A stretch of DNA of 64,000 bases from Inquilinus ginsengisoli_B (GCF_050434925.1 NZ_JBNDJK010000001.1:8246001-8310000); one strand, 5' to 3'; counted from the first letter of the stretch, positions 17,005-26,460 are shown. Numbers and translations are program-made. The notes: generated by a model from the letters alone, not told the origin.

Positions 17005-17062
17005 TCTCGTCTGCTGTTACGACAGGCCGACCGACACCTCAGCCAGCCGAGAGGCGATTGCG

Positions 17063-18076
17063 ATGCTGAATTTCGATGAGCAGCGATACATCCGGATCCA
17101 GTCTGGTGCGACGGCGACGGCGGAGCAGATCCACGCCGCGATCCAGGTCGGCCTCCTGGCCGGGGCCGAAAACCTGTTTTTCCTGGGCACCGGCGGTGCC
17201 GCCATCCTGATGCAGCCGACTCTTCAACTGCTGCAGCGCCGCTCCACCTTTCCGGTGTTCGAGGATTCCTCGGCCGAGCTGGTGCTGGCCGGGTCGAGGC
17301 ATCTCGGGCCGAGATCGATCGTCGTCATCCCCTCGCTGTCCGGCACGACCGCAGAGAGCGTGGAGGCGCTGGCCTTCTGCAAGGCGCGCGGGGCGACGGT
17401 GCTGGCGCTGGTCGGGCACGGCGGCACGCCGCTGGCCGAGCAGGCCGACCATGCGATCGTCAACTTCGCCGAGGACGACACCTCCTGCGAATCCTTCTAC
17501 CTGCAGTCGCTGTTCGTGGCCCTGTCGATCCTGGAGCATCGCGGCGAAGGCCCAGACCGGGCCGCGACCGTTGCCGAGCTCGACCGCCTGCCGGAATTGC
17601 TGGTCGGCCTGAAGCGGGACTTCGAGCCGGAGGCGGACGCCTTCGCCCGAGCCCTGGCGGCAACGCCCTATCACATCGTCACGGCAGCGGGCTCGGCTTG
17701 GCCGCAGGCCTTCTATTACGGCATGTGCATCCTGGAAGAGATGCAGTGGATCCGAACCCGGCCGGTGCATGCGTCCGACTTCTTCCACGGCACGCTGGAG
17801 CTGGTGGAGCCGGGCGTCAGCGTCGTCCTGCTCAAGGGCGAGGACGAGCATCGCCCGCTGGCCGAGCGGGTCGAGCGCTTCGCCCGGCAATACACCGACA
17901 GGCTGCTGGTGCTGGACGCCGCCCGCTTCGCGCTGCCGGGCCTGTCCCCGGAGGTCCGGGCCCTGGTCTCACCCATCCTGCTGGCTGCCGCGCTGGAACG
18001 GGTCAGCGCCCATCTTGAGGTGCTGACCGACCATCCGCTCACCACCCGGCGCTACTACAAGCGGGTGGCCTATTGA
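17063..18076 (+). CDS. frlB: SIS-domain sugar-phosphate isomerase, fructosamine 6-phosphate deglycase (FrlB-like)
   Basis: This is a 337-residue double SIS-domain protein. The sugar-phosphate sites are visible as NLFFLGTGGAAILMQP and VVIPSLSGTTAESVEAL, and the second domain carries 'HASDFFHGTLELVEPGVSVV', close to the conserved FHG motif of FrlB/GlmS-type isomerases. FrlB splits fructoselysine 6-phosphate into glucose 6-phosphate and the free amino acid. The neighbours (PfkB kinase, GntR/UTRA regulator, polar amino-acid transporter) support this role. The exact amino-acid partner is unknown, and a glucosamine-6-phosphate deaminase role is the main alternative. Confidence 0.75.
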   Translation: MLNFDEQRYIRIQSGATATAEQIHAAIQVGLLAGAENLFFLGTGGAAILMQPTLQLLQRRSTFPVFEDSSAELVLAGSRHLGPRSIVVIPSLSGTTAESVEALAFCKARGATVLALVGHGGTPLAEQADHAIVNFAEDDTSCESFYLQSLFVALSILEHRGEGPDRAATVAELDRLPELLVGLKRDFEPEADAFARALAATPYHIVTAAGSAWPQAFYYGMCILEEMQWIRTRPVHASDFFHGTLELVEPGVSVVLLKGEDEHRPLAERVERFARQYTDRLLVLDAARFALPGLSPEVRALVSPILLAAALERVSAHLEVLTDHPLTTRRYYKRVAY

Positions 18077-18115
18077 GGGCATGATGCCGCCGAAACGGGA
18101 CGGTCGAGGAGCGGC

Positions 18116-18913
18116 ATGAGCGGGTTCGAGATCGCGACGGTCGGCGACAACTGCATCGACCGGTATCTGCGGGCCCGGCAATCGGCGGTCGGCGGCAATG
18201 CCGTGAACGTGGCCGTGCATCTGCGCCGGCTGGGCCGCCGGGTCGGATATTTCGGCGCCGTCGGCGATGATCAGGACGGCCGCCGGGTGCTGGCGTGCCT
18301 GGCCGCCTGCGGGGTCGACACCAGCCCGGTCCTGCTGCGGCCGGGCCGCACCGCCGTGACCGATCTCGACATCGACGCGGCGGGCGACCGGATCATCGCC
18401 TTCGAGGATTTCGGCGCCTGCGCCGGATACCGGCCGCCGGAGGCCGATCGGGCGCGGCTGCGCCGCATGCGCCATGTCCATCTCGGCTGGCTGGACGATG
18501 GCGGTGCGCTGCGGCGTGAGCTGGTGGGCGCAGGCATCTCGGTCTCGCAGGACCTCGCCGTCAACCCCGGCGCCGACGGCCTGGCCATCGCCTTCGGCTC
18601 GGCGGGCGAGGACCGGGCCCGCGCCCGGCAACTGGCCCGGGACTTCCTGGACCAGGGCGCCCGGATCGCGGTGGTGACCTGCGGCGCGCGGGGCAGCGTC
18701 GCCGCGAACGGCGCGGCGACGGTCGAGGCCGACGCGGCGCCGGTCGAGGTGGCCGACACCACCGGCGCGGGCGACACCTTCATCGCCGCCTTCATCGATG
18801 CGCACCTGGCGGGCGGCAGCCTGAGCACCTGCCTGGACACTGCGCGGCAGGCCGCCGCCCTCACCTGCCGTCATATCGGCGGCTTCGCACAGGCGCTGCA
18901 GCCGCTCCCCTGA
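18116..18913 (+). CDS. frlD: PfkB-family sugar kinase, fructosamine 6-kinase (FrlD-like)
   Basis: This is a 265-residue ribokinase-family kinase. The first signature is GGNAVNVAVHLRRLG (residues 26-40) and the second is DTTGAGDTF (214-222), with the catalytic base at Asp220. The short length and lack of a large lid match FrlD rather than ribokinase. It follows the deglycase gene by 39 bases. Kinase then deglycase would convert an imported fructosyl-amino acid to glucose 6-phosphate and amino acid. The functional label depends on the gene neighbourhood. Confidence 0.75.
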   Translation: MSGFEIATVGDNCIDRYLRARQSAVGGNAVNVAVHLRRLGRRVGYFGAVGDDQDGRRVLACLAACGVDTSPVLLRPGRTAVTDLDIDAAGDRIIAFEDFGACAGYRPPEADRARLRRMRHVHLGWLDDGGALRRELVGAGISVSQDLAVNPGADGLAIAFGSAGEDRARARQLARDFLDQGARIAVVTCGARGSVAANGAATVEADAAPVEVADTTGAGDTFIAAFIDAHLAGGSLSTCLDTARQAAALTCRHIGGFAQALQPLP

Positions 18914-18919
18914 GCGGCT

Positions 18920-18934
18920 GTTCTCGCGGAGAAC
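18920..18934. terminator. short hairpin between convergent genes
   Basis: GTTCTC-GCG-GAGAAC forms a 6-bp stem in the 56-base gap between the kinase gene and the convergent dehydratase gene. No T-run follows, so its role as a terminator is tentative. Confidence 0.35.
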
Positions 18935-18969
18935 GCCGGTCTTCCGCACAAGCCCGCGGTTCTGTCGCG

Positions 18970-20193
18970 TCAGCGCCCGTTGAAGTACGACGCCCGCCGG
19001 AGCCGCGTCTGGACATAGACGTGCTCCTGGTGGGTGCCCGGCGCGTAGGACCGGTCGGAGCCGGGCACGGCGACGTTGCGCTCGCTGGGGAAGCGCGCGA
19101 CGAAGTCCTCGTCGATGTCGCAGCCGAGGCCCGGCGCGTCGGGCACTGCGATCGAGCCGCCTTCCTGCACCGGATGCGGCACCACGGTCCGGGCGCGGCC
19201 CGGCCAGTCGGCGTCCAGCCGCTCCAGGATCAGCCCGTTCGGGATCGCGGCCAGCAGATGCAGCGCCGCGTATTCGGCGACCGGGCCGAGCGAGCCGGAA
19301 TGCGGCGCCATCATGATGTGATGCGCCTCCGCCATTGCCGCGATCTTCCGCATCTGGGTCAGGCCGCCGGCCCGTCCCGTGTCCGGCTGGATGACGTCGA
19401 CCAGATCGTGCTCGATCAGCTCACGCTCCCCGAAGATCGTCGCCATGCGCTCGCCCGCCGCCAGCGGCACATGGGCGGCGTCGCGGATGCGCTTGTAGCC
19501 GTCGAGGTTTTCGGGCGCGATCGGGTCCTCGATCCACAGCAGGTTGTAGGGTTCCAGCGCCCGCGCCAGCCGGGCCGCATCGGCCGGGGTCAGCCAGGGC
19601 GGGCCGTGCAGGTCGATGGCGATGTCGACCTCATCGCCCACCGCCTCGCGCAACGTCGCCACCTTGCGCACCGGGTCGGCGACGCCGCCGCATTTGATCG
19701 TCCGGATGCCGTGGCTCTTCACCGCCAGCGCCGCCTCGGCCGTGTTGGCGTGGGAATAGATCGGCACCCGGTCGCGCATCTTGCCGCCGAGCAGGTTCCA
19801 CACCGGCACGCCCAGCGCCTTGCCCTTGATGTCCCACAGCGCGACGTCGATGCCGGTCATGGCGCCGGCGCCGACGGTGCCGAGCATGCCATGCCCCATC
19901 GTCGCGACCTGCATCTTCTGCCACAGCCGCTCGATATGCGTCGGGTCCTCGCCGATCAGCAGCGCCTTCAGGTCCTGCACCGCGGTCTCGATCACCCGCG
20001 GCCAGCCGGAGCATTCGCCGATGCCGACGATGCCGGCATCGGTGTAGACCTTCACGAACAGCCAGTTACGGAAGCCGCCGAGCTTGCCCTCCGCGATCGC
20101 CGCATCGCCGGACTGGCCGCTATCCGTCGCCCATTTGTCGGGGTCCGGCGGGCCGGCCTGCATCAGGAAGGTCCGGATGTCGGTGATCTTCAT
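18970..20193 (-). CDS. enolase-superfamily sugar acid dehydratase (DgoD-like)
   Basis: This is a 407-residue dehydratase of the mandelate racemase/galactonate dehydratase group. Visible catalytic regions are IAIDLHGPPWLT, LWIEDPIAPENL, AAGERMATIFG, DVIQPDTGRAGGLTQMRKI and MMAPHSGSLGP (the His base). The ATG at 20193 overlaps the ATPase stop by four bases, so it is the last gene of the second peptide-type transporter operon. It is not a close copy of the dehydratase at 9.9-11.1 kb: the loop and C-terminal sequences differ. A D-galactonate-type substrate is plausible but not certain. Confidence 0.85.
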   Translation of the reverse strand: MKITDIRTFLMQAGPPDPDKWATDSGQSGDAAIAEGKLGGFRNWLFVKVYTDAGIVGIGECSGWPRVIETAVQDLKALLIGEDPTHIERLWQKMQVATMGHGMLGTVGAGAMTGIDVALWDIKGKALGVPVWNLLGGKMRDRVPIYSHANTAEAALAVKSHGIRTIKCGGVADPVRKVATLREAVGDEVDIAIDLHGPPWLTPADAARLARALEPYNLLWIEDPIAPENLDGYKRIRDAAHVPLAAGERMATIFGERELIEHDLVDVIQPDTGRAGGLTQMRKIAAMAEAHHIMMAPHSGSLGPVAEYAALHLLAAIPNGLILERLDADWPGRARTVVPHPVQEGGSIAVPDAPGLGCDIDEDFVARFPSERNVAVPGSDRSYAPGTHQEHVYVQTRLRRASYFNGR

Positions 20194-21932
20194 AGCGCCA
20201 GGCTCCGCTCGGAGGGTTCGGTGTAGCGGGTGCGGTTGTGGATGCTGCGGCGGCGCGGATCGGGCCGCGGCACGGCGGAGATCAGCGCCCGCGTGTAGTC
20301 GTGGCTCGGCGCCTCGCAGACCTCGTCGGCCTGCCCGATCTCGACCAGCCGGCCGCGATACATCACGCCGACGCGGTCGCACATGTAGCGGATCACGCCG
20401 ATGTCATGGCTGATGAAGATGATGGCGAGGTCGAGCTCGTCCTGCAGCTTCAGCAGCAGGTCCAGCACCTGGAAGCGCAGCGAGACGTCGAGCGCCGAGG
20501 TCGCCTCGTCGGCGACGATGACTCGCGGGTTCAGGGCGATCGCCCGGGCGATGCCGATGCGCTGGCGCTGGCCGCCGGAGAAGGCGTGCGGGTAGCGTTC
20601 CCGCCAGGCGGGTTCGAGCCCGACCTGGCGCATCAGCCCGGCGACGCGCTCGTCTAAATCCTTGCCCCTGGCGATGCCGTTGACCAAGAGGGGCTCGCCG
20701 ATCACCTGGGCCACGGTCATGCGCGGGTTGAGGGAGGAGACCGGGTCCTGGAAGATCATCCGGATCTCGCGCCGGCAGGCCGACAGCGTCGGCTTGTCGG
20801 CTTTGGCCAGGTCGACCACGGCGCCGTCGGCGCGGCGGTAGCGGATGGCGCCGCCGGTCGGGTCGTAGACGCGCAGCAGGCAGCGCCCCATGGTGGTCTT
20901 GCCGGAGCCGGATTCGCCGACGATGCCGAGCGTCTCCCCCGCCCGCACCTGCAGCGACACGCCGTCGACCGCCGCGAAGGCGGCGCTGCCGGTGCCGAAC
21001 TGCATCTTCAGGCCTTCGACCTCGATCACCGGCAGGCGATCGGCCGGCAGGGCGGGGCGCCGGAGGCGGATCTCGGCCTTGTCCTCGAGCTTGAGGACCG
21101 ACCCGATCAGCATCTTCGTGTAAGGGTCCTCCGGCGCGTGGAAGATGCGATCGGCCGGACCATGCTCCATCACCCGGCCCTGATACATCACCAGCACGTC
21201 GTCGGCGATCTCGGCCACCACGCCCATGTCATGGGTGATGAACAGCACCGCCATGCCGAATTCGGCCTGCAGCCGCTTGATCAGGTCGAGGATCTCGGCC
21301 TGGGTGGTGACGTCCAGCGCCGTCGTCGGCTCATCGGCGATCAGCAGCTGCGGGTTGCAGGCCAGCGCCATGGCGATCATGGCGCGCTGGCGCATGCCGC
21401 CGGAGAACTCGAAGGTGTAGCGGTCGATCGCCCGCTCCGGCCGCGGGATCTCGACCTGCTTCAACAGCTCGATTGTCCGCGCCCGCGCCGCGGCCTTGCT
21501 CATGCCGAGATGCAGGCGCAGCACCTCCATGATCTGGTCACCGACCGTGTGGATTGGCGACAGCGACGACATCGGCTCCTGGAAGATCATCGCGATCTCG
21601 CGGCCGCGCACCCGGCGGATGGCCCGGCTGCGCGGGTGCAGCTTGGCCAGGTCGACGCTGCTGCCGTCGGCCCGGTTCAGCACCATCTCGCCGGAGACGA
21701 TCCGCCCCGGCGAGTCGACGATCTGCAGGATCGAGCGCGCGGTGACGCTTTTGCCCGACCCGCTTTCGCCGACGACGCAGAGCGTCTTGCCGCGCTCGAC
21801 CGTGAAGGAGACGCCGTCGACCGCCTTGACCAGCCCGGCTCGGGTCGGGAAATGGGTCACCAGGTCGCGCACCGCCAGGACCGGCTTGGGGCGGCCGGGG
21901 AACGGCACGGGGGCTGCGGGAGGGTTCGTCAT
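20190..21932 (-). CDS. fused double ABC ATPase of a peptide-type importer (GsiA-like)
   Basis: This 580-residue protein carries two complete nucleotide-binding domains in one chain. The first has Walker A GESGSGKS, signature FSGGMRQRAMIAMA and LIADEPTTALD. The second has GESGSGKT, signature FSGGQRQRIGIARA and VIVADEATSALD, where the usual DEPTSALD proline is replaced by alanine. Oligopeptide-type extensions follow each domain (DPYTKMLIGSVL and HDYTRALISAVP). The ATG at 21932, after a GGAGAGG ribosome site, was preferred to an upstream in-frame start that would overlap the permease gene. It powers the two adjacent permeases. Confidence 0.9.
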   Translation of the reverse strand: MTNPPAAPVPFPGRPKPVLAVRDLVTHFPTRAGLVKAVDGVSFTVERGKTLCVVGESGSGKSVTARSILQIVDSPGRIVSGEMVLNRADGSSVDLAKLHPRSRAIRRVRGREIAMIFQEPMSSLSPIHTVGDQIMEVLRLHLGMSKAAARARTIELLKQVEIPRPERAIDRYTFEFSGGMRQRAMIAMALACNPQLLIADEPTTALDVTTQAEILDLIKRLQAEFGMAVLFITHDMGVVAEIADDVLVMYQGRVMEHGPADRIFHAPEDPYTKMLIGSVLKLEDKAEIRLRRPALPADRLPVIEVEGLKMQFGTGSAAFAAVDGVSLQVRAGETLGIVGESGSGKTTMGRCLLRVYDPTGGAIRYRRADGAVVDLAKADKPTLSACRREIRMIFQDPVSSLNPRMTVAQVIGEPLLVNGIARGKDLDERVAGLMRQVGLEPAWRERYPHAFSGGQRQRIGIARAIALNPRVIVADEATSALDVSLRFQVLDLLLKLQDELDLAIIFISHDIGVIRYMCDRVGVMYRGRLVEIGQADEVCEAPSHDYTRALISAVPRPDPRRRSIHNRTRYTEPSERSLAL

Positions 21933-21948
21933 CGGGGCCTCTCCGCCA

Positions 21949-23073
21949 TCACTTGTTGTACGGGTCGGCCGCATCGCGCAGGCCGTCGCCGAGCAGGTTG
22001 AGCGCCATCACCGCGACGACGACGAAGGCGCCGGGCGCGAACAGCCAGGGCGCGGTCGCGATCGAGCGGATGTTCTGCGCCTCGCGCAGCAGCACGCCCC
22101 AGGAGACGGTCGGCGGCTGCAGCCCGAGGCCGAGGAAGGACAGCGCCGTCTCGGCCAGGATCATCGCCGGGATCGCCAGCGTCACCGAGGCGATGATGTG
22201 GCTGAGGAAGCTCGGCATCATGTGCCGGAAGATGATCCGCCCCTCGCCGCAGCCGTCGAGCCGGGCGGCGGTGACGAACTCCTCGGTCCTGAGCGACAGG
22301 AAGCGGCCGCGGACGACGCGGGCCAGCTGGGCCCAGCCGGTCAGCGAGAGGATCACGGTGATCATGAAATACTGGGTGATCGCCGGCCAGTCCTGCGGCA
22401 GGGCCGCGGCCATAGCCAGCCAGATCGGGATCGTCGGCAGGGCCAGCACGAATTCGATCACCCGCTGGATCACGAAATCCGGCTTGCCGCCGTAATAACC
22501 GGAGATGCCGCCGAGGATCAGGCCGATGGCCAGCGACAGGAACACGCCGAGCAGGCCGACCGACAGCGAGATCTGGGCGCCCTGCATGATCCGGCTCCAG
22601 ACGCAGCGGCCGAGCCGGTCGGTGCCGAACAGGAACAGCGGCTGCTTCGGATCGGCCGAGGCCAGGAGATGCAGGTCGGTGCTGAACAGGCCGAGGACCG
22701 AATAGCTGTAGCCGCGGCCGAACAGCGAGATCGCGACCTTGCGCGCCGGGTCCTCCTTGTAGACGGCAGCCAGCGTCTCCGGGTCGCGGGCCAGCTTGTG
22801 GGGGTGGAAGTAGAGGCCGAATTGCAGGCTGCCGTCCTCGGCCCGGTCGAACAGGTGGATCGCCTGCGGCGGGTGGAAGGCGGCGCGGGCGTTCTGCTGG
22901 CTGGGGTCGTTGATGGCGAACAGGCCGGGCACCGCCGCGATCACATAGAGGATCACCACGATCACCAGCGAGGCCATGGCCAGCCGATGGCGGCGGAAGG
23001 CCCACCAGATCAGCTGCCACTGGGAGGCGACGGCGAGCTGGCCGGCCGGCGCGACGGTCGCGATGTCGGTCAT
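21949..23073 (-). CDS. peptide-type ABC transporter permease (DppC-like, long periplasmic insert)
   Basis: This is a 374-residue permease. A first membrane helix near residues 30-55 is followed by an unusually long periplasmic segment of about 100 residues before the hallmark FLFGTDRLGRCVWSRIMQG. Five more helices and the EAA loop 'AARLDGCGEGRIIFRHMMPS' follow. Most DppC proteins have a much shorter stretch there, so the insert may contact the binding protein. It starts at 23073, nine bases after the partner permease stop. Confidence 0.88.
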   Translation of the reverse strand: MTDIATVAPAGQLAVASQWQLIWWAFRRHRLAMASLVIVVILYVIAAVPGLFAINDPSQQNARAAFHPPQAIHLFDRAEDGSLQFGLYFHPHKLARDPETLAAVYKEDPARKVAISLFGRGYSYSVLGLFSTDLHLLASADPKQPLFLFGTDRLGRCVWSRIMQGAQISLSVGLLGVFLSLAIGLILGGISGYYGGKPDFVIQRVIEFVLALPTIPIWLAMAAALPQDWPAITQYFMITVILSLTGWAQLARVVRGRFLSLRTEEFVTAARLDGCGEGRIIFRHMMPSFLSHIIASVTLAIPAMILAETALSFLGLGLQPPTVSWGVLLREAQNIRSIATAPWLFAPGAFVVVAVMALNLLGDGLRDAADPYNK

Positions 23074-23081
23074 GGGGCCCC

Positions 23082-24068
23082 CTATTCGAGGCGGATGCGC
23101 GGATCGACCAGCGCGAGCAGGATGTCGCTGATCAGCGACCCGATCAGCGTCAGCGCGCAGATCAGCAGCACGAAGGCGCCGGCGAGATACATGTCCTGCG
23201 CCATCAGCGACTGCAGCAGCAGCGGCGCGGCCGTCGGCAGGTTGAGCACGATCGCCACAACGATCGAGCCGGAGACCAGGTTCGGCAGCAGCCAGGCGAG
23301 GGTCGAGATGAACGGATTGAGGGCAACGCGCACCGGGTATTTCAGCAGCAGGCGGAACTCCGACAGGCCCTTTGCGCGCGCCGTGGTGACATAGGGCTTG
23401 TGGATCTCGTCCAGCATGTTCGCCCGCATCACCCGGATCAGGCTGGCGGTGCCGGAGACCGCCAGGATCAGCACCGGGATCCACAAATGCTGCAGCAGGT
23501 CCCACATCTTGGCGATGCTCCAGGGCGCCTTCTCATAGGCCGGGGAGAACAGGCCGCTGACGTCCTGGCCGAACTCGATGGCGGCGACATACATCAGCAC
23601 CAGCGCCAGCAGGAAGGACGGGATGGCCAGCCCGGCGAAGGTGATGATCGTGACGATGCTGTCGCCGATCGAGTATTTGCGCACCGCGGAATAGACCCCG
23701 ATCGGCAGCGCGATGGCCCAGGTCGCGATCAGCGTGGCGAGGGTCAGCACCAGGGTCAGCGCCATGCGTTCCCAGATCAGGTCGCTGACCGGCTGCTGCC
23801 ATTCGAAGGACAGGCCGAAATCGCCGCGGGTGATGATGCCGCCGATCCACTTCGCGTACTGCCACAGCATCGGGTCGTTGAGGCCGAAGCGCTCGCGCAG
23901 CGCCGCGGCCGCGTTCTGGTCGACGATCTCGTTCGAGGCGGCCAGCGTCGCGACATAGCTGGTCACGAAGTCGCCGGGCGGCAGCTGGATCAGGACGAAG
24001 GCGAGGAAGCTGACCGCAAACAGCGCGGGCACCATCCACAGCAGACGCTTGGCGATGAAGCGGAGCAT
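23082..24068 (-). CDS. peptide-type ABC transporter permease (DppB-like)
   Basis: This is a 328-residue permease beginning MLRFIAKRLLWMVPALFAVS, the classic DppB N-terminus, followed by 'RERFGLNDPMLWQYAKWIGG' and the EAA loop 'TTARAKGLSEFRLLLKYPVR'. The ATG at 24068, preceded by a GAGGAGA ribosome site, is preferred over an upstream in-frame start. A 228-base gap with a palindromic repeat separates it from the binding-protein gene, which is the likely first gene of the transcript. Confidence 0.88.
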   Translation of the reverse strand: MLRFIAKRLLWMVPALFAVSFLAFVLIQLPPGDFVTSYVATLAASNEIVDQNAAAALRERFGLNDPMLWQYAKWIGGIITRGDFGLSFEWQQPVSDLIWERMALTLVLTLATLIATWAIALPIGVYSAVRKYSIGDSIVTIITFAGLAIPSFLLALVLMYVAAIEFGQDVSGLFSPAYEKAPWSIAKMWDLLQHLWIPVLILAVSGTASLIRVMRANMLDEIHKPYVTTARAKGLSEFRLLLKYPVRVALNPFISTLAWLLPNLVSGSIVVAIVLNLPTAAPLLLQSLMAQDMYLAGAFVLLICALTLIGSLISDILLALVDPRIRLE

Positions 24069-24162
24069 CCGGGACTCTCCTCGGAACGAACGCTGAGCGA
24101 CGGAGGAAGGCGTCAGCACTCTGTTGCGAATGGATGCTGCAAACGAGAGTGCTTTTCCGACT

Positions 24163-24253
24163 TGTCATCCTCGGGCTTGACCCGAGGATCCACGGGCTTT
24201 CCAGAGCAGTTCCTGGTAGCTCCTGGATTGCCGGGTCAAGCCCGGCAATGACA
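24163..24253. repeat. intergenic repeat with two hairpins
   Basis: A 91-base element begins TGTCATCCTCGGGCTTGACC and ends in CCGGGTCAAGCCCGGCAATGACA (last 23 bases, 24231-24253). It contains two separate stems, CCTCGGGCTTGACCCGAGG and GCCGGGTCAAGCCCGGC, and its ends TGTCAT/ATGACA are complementary. This resembles dispersed palindromic repeats common in alphaproteobacterial intergenic DNA. It lies inside an apparent operon, between the binding-protein gene and its permease genes, so it may dampen or protect the transcript. Confidence 0.75.
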
Positions 24254-24296
24254 GTTCAGGGTTGGTTCATCGATTCTTCGGTCCGCGAGCAAACCC

Positions 24297-26252
24297 TCAG
24301 CTCGAGAAGAAGAACTGCTGCGGCATGGCCGGGCCGGGATTCGGCCAGGTCCAGGAATCCGGCTCCTTCTCCGGCGCGTTGATCAGGTTGGTCTTGACCA
24401 CGCCGAAGGTGTTGGCGGCGAGGCAGACGCCGACCGTCTCGAAGGCCTCGGCGGTCAGGTCGAACAACTGCTTCATGATCGCGCCGCGCTTGTCGAGATC
24501 GGCGGTGCCGCGCGCCTCGTCGAACAGCTTCATGCGCTGCTTCTGGCTCTCCGGCGGCTCCTCGCCCGACTGGCCGTTCGAGACGTACCACAGCGTCCAG
24601 GGGATGGCGTAACGGGAGCCCTGCGGATGCTGGGCGAAGAAGTCGCGCGGGTCGAACATCGGGTCGAGCCCGCCCGAGCCCGGCCACACCGCGGCGTCAT
24701 GGTCGTTGCTGTCGCCGCGGGTGTAGTACAGCGCGCGCTCGATGGTGTTGACCTTGATGTCGATGCCGATCGCCGCCCAGTGCCGCTTCACCAGCTCGAG
24801 CACGTCGACCAGGTCGGGGTTGAGGGTCGGGATCACGTCGATGGCAAAGAAGACCTTGCTGCCGTCGGGATGCAGGCGGAAGCCGTTGCCGTCTTTCTTG
24901 TCGTAGCCGGCCTTGTCCAGGATGGCGTTCGACTGGTCTTGATCGAACTCGGTGAACTGCCGGCCGAGCTTCTCATGGTACCAGGGATGGCTCGGCCGGG
25001 GCCCGGTCTGGTAGGGCTCGGTCTGGCCGAAATAGACCAGTTCGATGATCTCCTGCCGGTCGATGCCGAGAGACAGCGCCTGGCGGACCTCCTTCTGGCT
25101 GAAGAAAGCCCGCATCTTCGGATCCTTGTGGCAGATGTTCAGGTAGATCTGGCAGGCCTGGGCCGCCGAGGGTTCGAGCTCGATCAGCCGGTACCCGCCC
25201 TTCTCCCGGTTCTGCGAGAGCGTCGGCTTGTTCTGGAGCGCGCTGACGTGCCGTTCCTGGATGTCGAGCTTCCCGGAAATGGCATCGAGCAGGAGCGATT
25301 CGACGTCCTGCGAGATGCCGAAATACAGCTCGTCGACATAGGGCAGCTGGTTGCCTTCGGTGTCGACCTGCCAGAAATAGGGGTTGCGCTTCATCACCAC
25401 GCGGGTGGTGCCGCCGACATAGGGCTCGACGATCACCCAGGGGTCGAGGGTCGGCTTCTCCGGATTGCCCCAGCGCTGCGGGATCTCGATGTCGCCGTTC
25501 TTGGCCCGGAACAGGTCGGTCCATTTCGACAGCTTGGCCTGCGTCACCAGATCGCCGACCTTGTCGTTGTATTTGGGATGGAACTGGCTGGCGTAGTGCT
25601 TGGCGTACAGCGTCGGGTGCTGGCCCAGCGGGGTCGCCAGCGTCTCCAGATAGGTGGCGTAGGGCGCGGCAAAGGTGAACTTGACCGTGGCGTCGTCGAT
25701 CTTGGTCACGACGACCGGCTTGCCGGCGATGGCGAGCTGCGACGGGACCGAGCCGTAGAGCTCGGAATTCTTGGCGCAATCCTCGATCGAGAAGACGATG
25801 TCGTCCACGGTGAAGGGCTGGCCGTCCGACCATTTCGTGCCCTTGCGCAGATGGAACACGAATTCGGTGGCGTCGGCATTGATCTCCCAGCTCTCCGCCA
25901 GGTTGGGCAGCGCCTTGGTGAATTCGAGGTTCCAGCGCACCAAGCCCTGATTGCCGACCATGCGCAGAATGCCGTTGTGGTCGGACGAGCCGCGCAGGCC
26001 GCGATGCAGCGTGCCGCCATAGGTGCCGACCCTGGTCAGCGGCTGCACCACCAGCGGGTTGGCCGGCAGCCGTTCGGCCAGCGGCGGCAGCTTGCCGTCC
26101 TTGACCAGCTGCGCCAGGTCGGGCGCCTCCCCCTTGGCGGCCTGGGCATAAGCGAGCCGGACCGCGAGCGGCAGCGCCGCCACGCCGGCGAGACCTTTCA
26201 GGACCATGCGTCGGGCGAACACGTGCGGCGAGGCGCTGAGCTTGTCGTCCAT
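24297..26252 (-). CDS. ABC transporter substrate-binding protein, peptide family (SBP_bac_5), Tat-like signal
   Basis: This is a 651-residue periplasmic binding protein, larger than most in the family. The N-terminus has a twin-arginine-like signal (FARRMVLKGLAGVAALPLAV, with cleavage near AYA), suggesting export after folding. Family features include 'SWEINADATEFVFHLRKGTK', WSDGQPFTVDDIVFS and 'DGSKVFFAIDVIPTLNPDLV'. The ATG at 26252 follows a GGAGGG ribosome site; an in-frame ATG at 26297 is possible. It heads the second peptide-type importer operon and diverges from a FadR-type regulator. Confidence 0.87.
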   Translation of the reverse strand: MDDKLSASPHVFARRMVLKGLAGVAALPLAVRLAYAQAAKGEAPDLAQLVKDGKLPPLAERLPANPLVVQPLTRVGTYGGTLHRGLRGSSDHNGILRMVGNQGLVRWNLEFTKALPNLAESWEINADATEFVFHLRKGTKWSDGQPFTVDDIVFSIEDCAKNSELYGSVPSQLAIAGKPVVVTKIDDATVKFTFAAPYATYLETLATPLGQHPTLYAKHYASQFHPKYNDKVGDLVTQAKLSKWTDLFRAKNGDIEIPQRWGNPEKPTLDPWVIVEPYVGGTTRVVMKRNPYFWQVDTEGNQLPYVDELYFGISQDVESLLLDAISGKLDIQERHVSALQNKPTLSQNREKGGYRLIELEPSAAQACQIYLNICHKDPKMRAFFSQKEVRQALSLGIDRQEIIELVYFGQTEPYQTGPRPSHPWYHEKLGRQFTEFDQDQSNAILDKAGYDKKDGNGFRLHPDGSKVFFAIDVIPTLNPDLVDVLELVKRHWAAIGIDIKVNTIERALYYTRGDSNDHDAAVWPGSGGLDPMFDPRDFFAQHPQGSRYAIPWTLWYVSNGQSGEEPPESQKQRMKLFDEARGTADLDKRGAIMKQLFDLTAEAFETVGVCLAANTFGVVKTNLINAPEKEPDSWTWPNPGPAMPQQFFFSS

Positions 26253-26372
26253 CCTGGGACCCTCCCCTGTGTGCTGCGTCGGATCCGGCTTCGCCATGCG
26301 TGCCGACCCGCTTCCTTTGCCGTTCCGGTCATATTACAAATATTGACAAATCACAACCGCAATGGCCTTGTT

Positions 26373-26394
26373 CCGGACGTTTTCTGTCGTCCGG
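26373..26394. promoter_or_regulatory. 7-bp-stem inverted repeat in a divergent promoter
   Basis: CCGGACG at 26373-26379 pairs with CGTCCGG at 26388-26394 around an eight-base loop. It lies between the divergent binding-protein and FadR-type regulator genes and may be an operator or a leader hairpin. Confidence 0.4.
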
Positions 26395-26460
26395 CTTTGC
26401 TGCAGCGCAAACAGCGGAAAGTTCGGGATGGGCAGACCAATTCGGCATGAAAGCCAGGCG

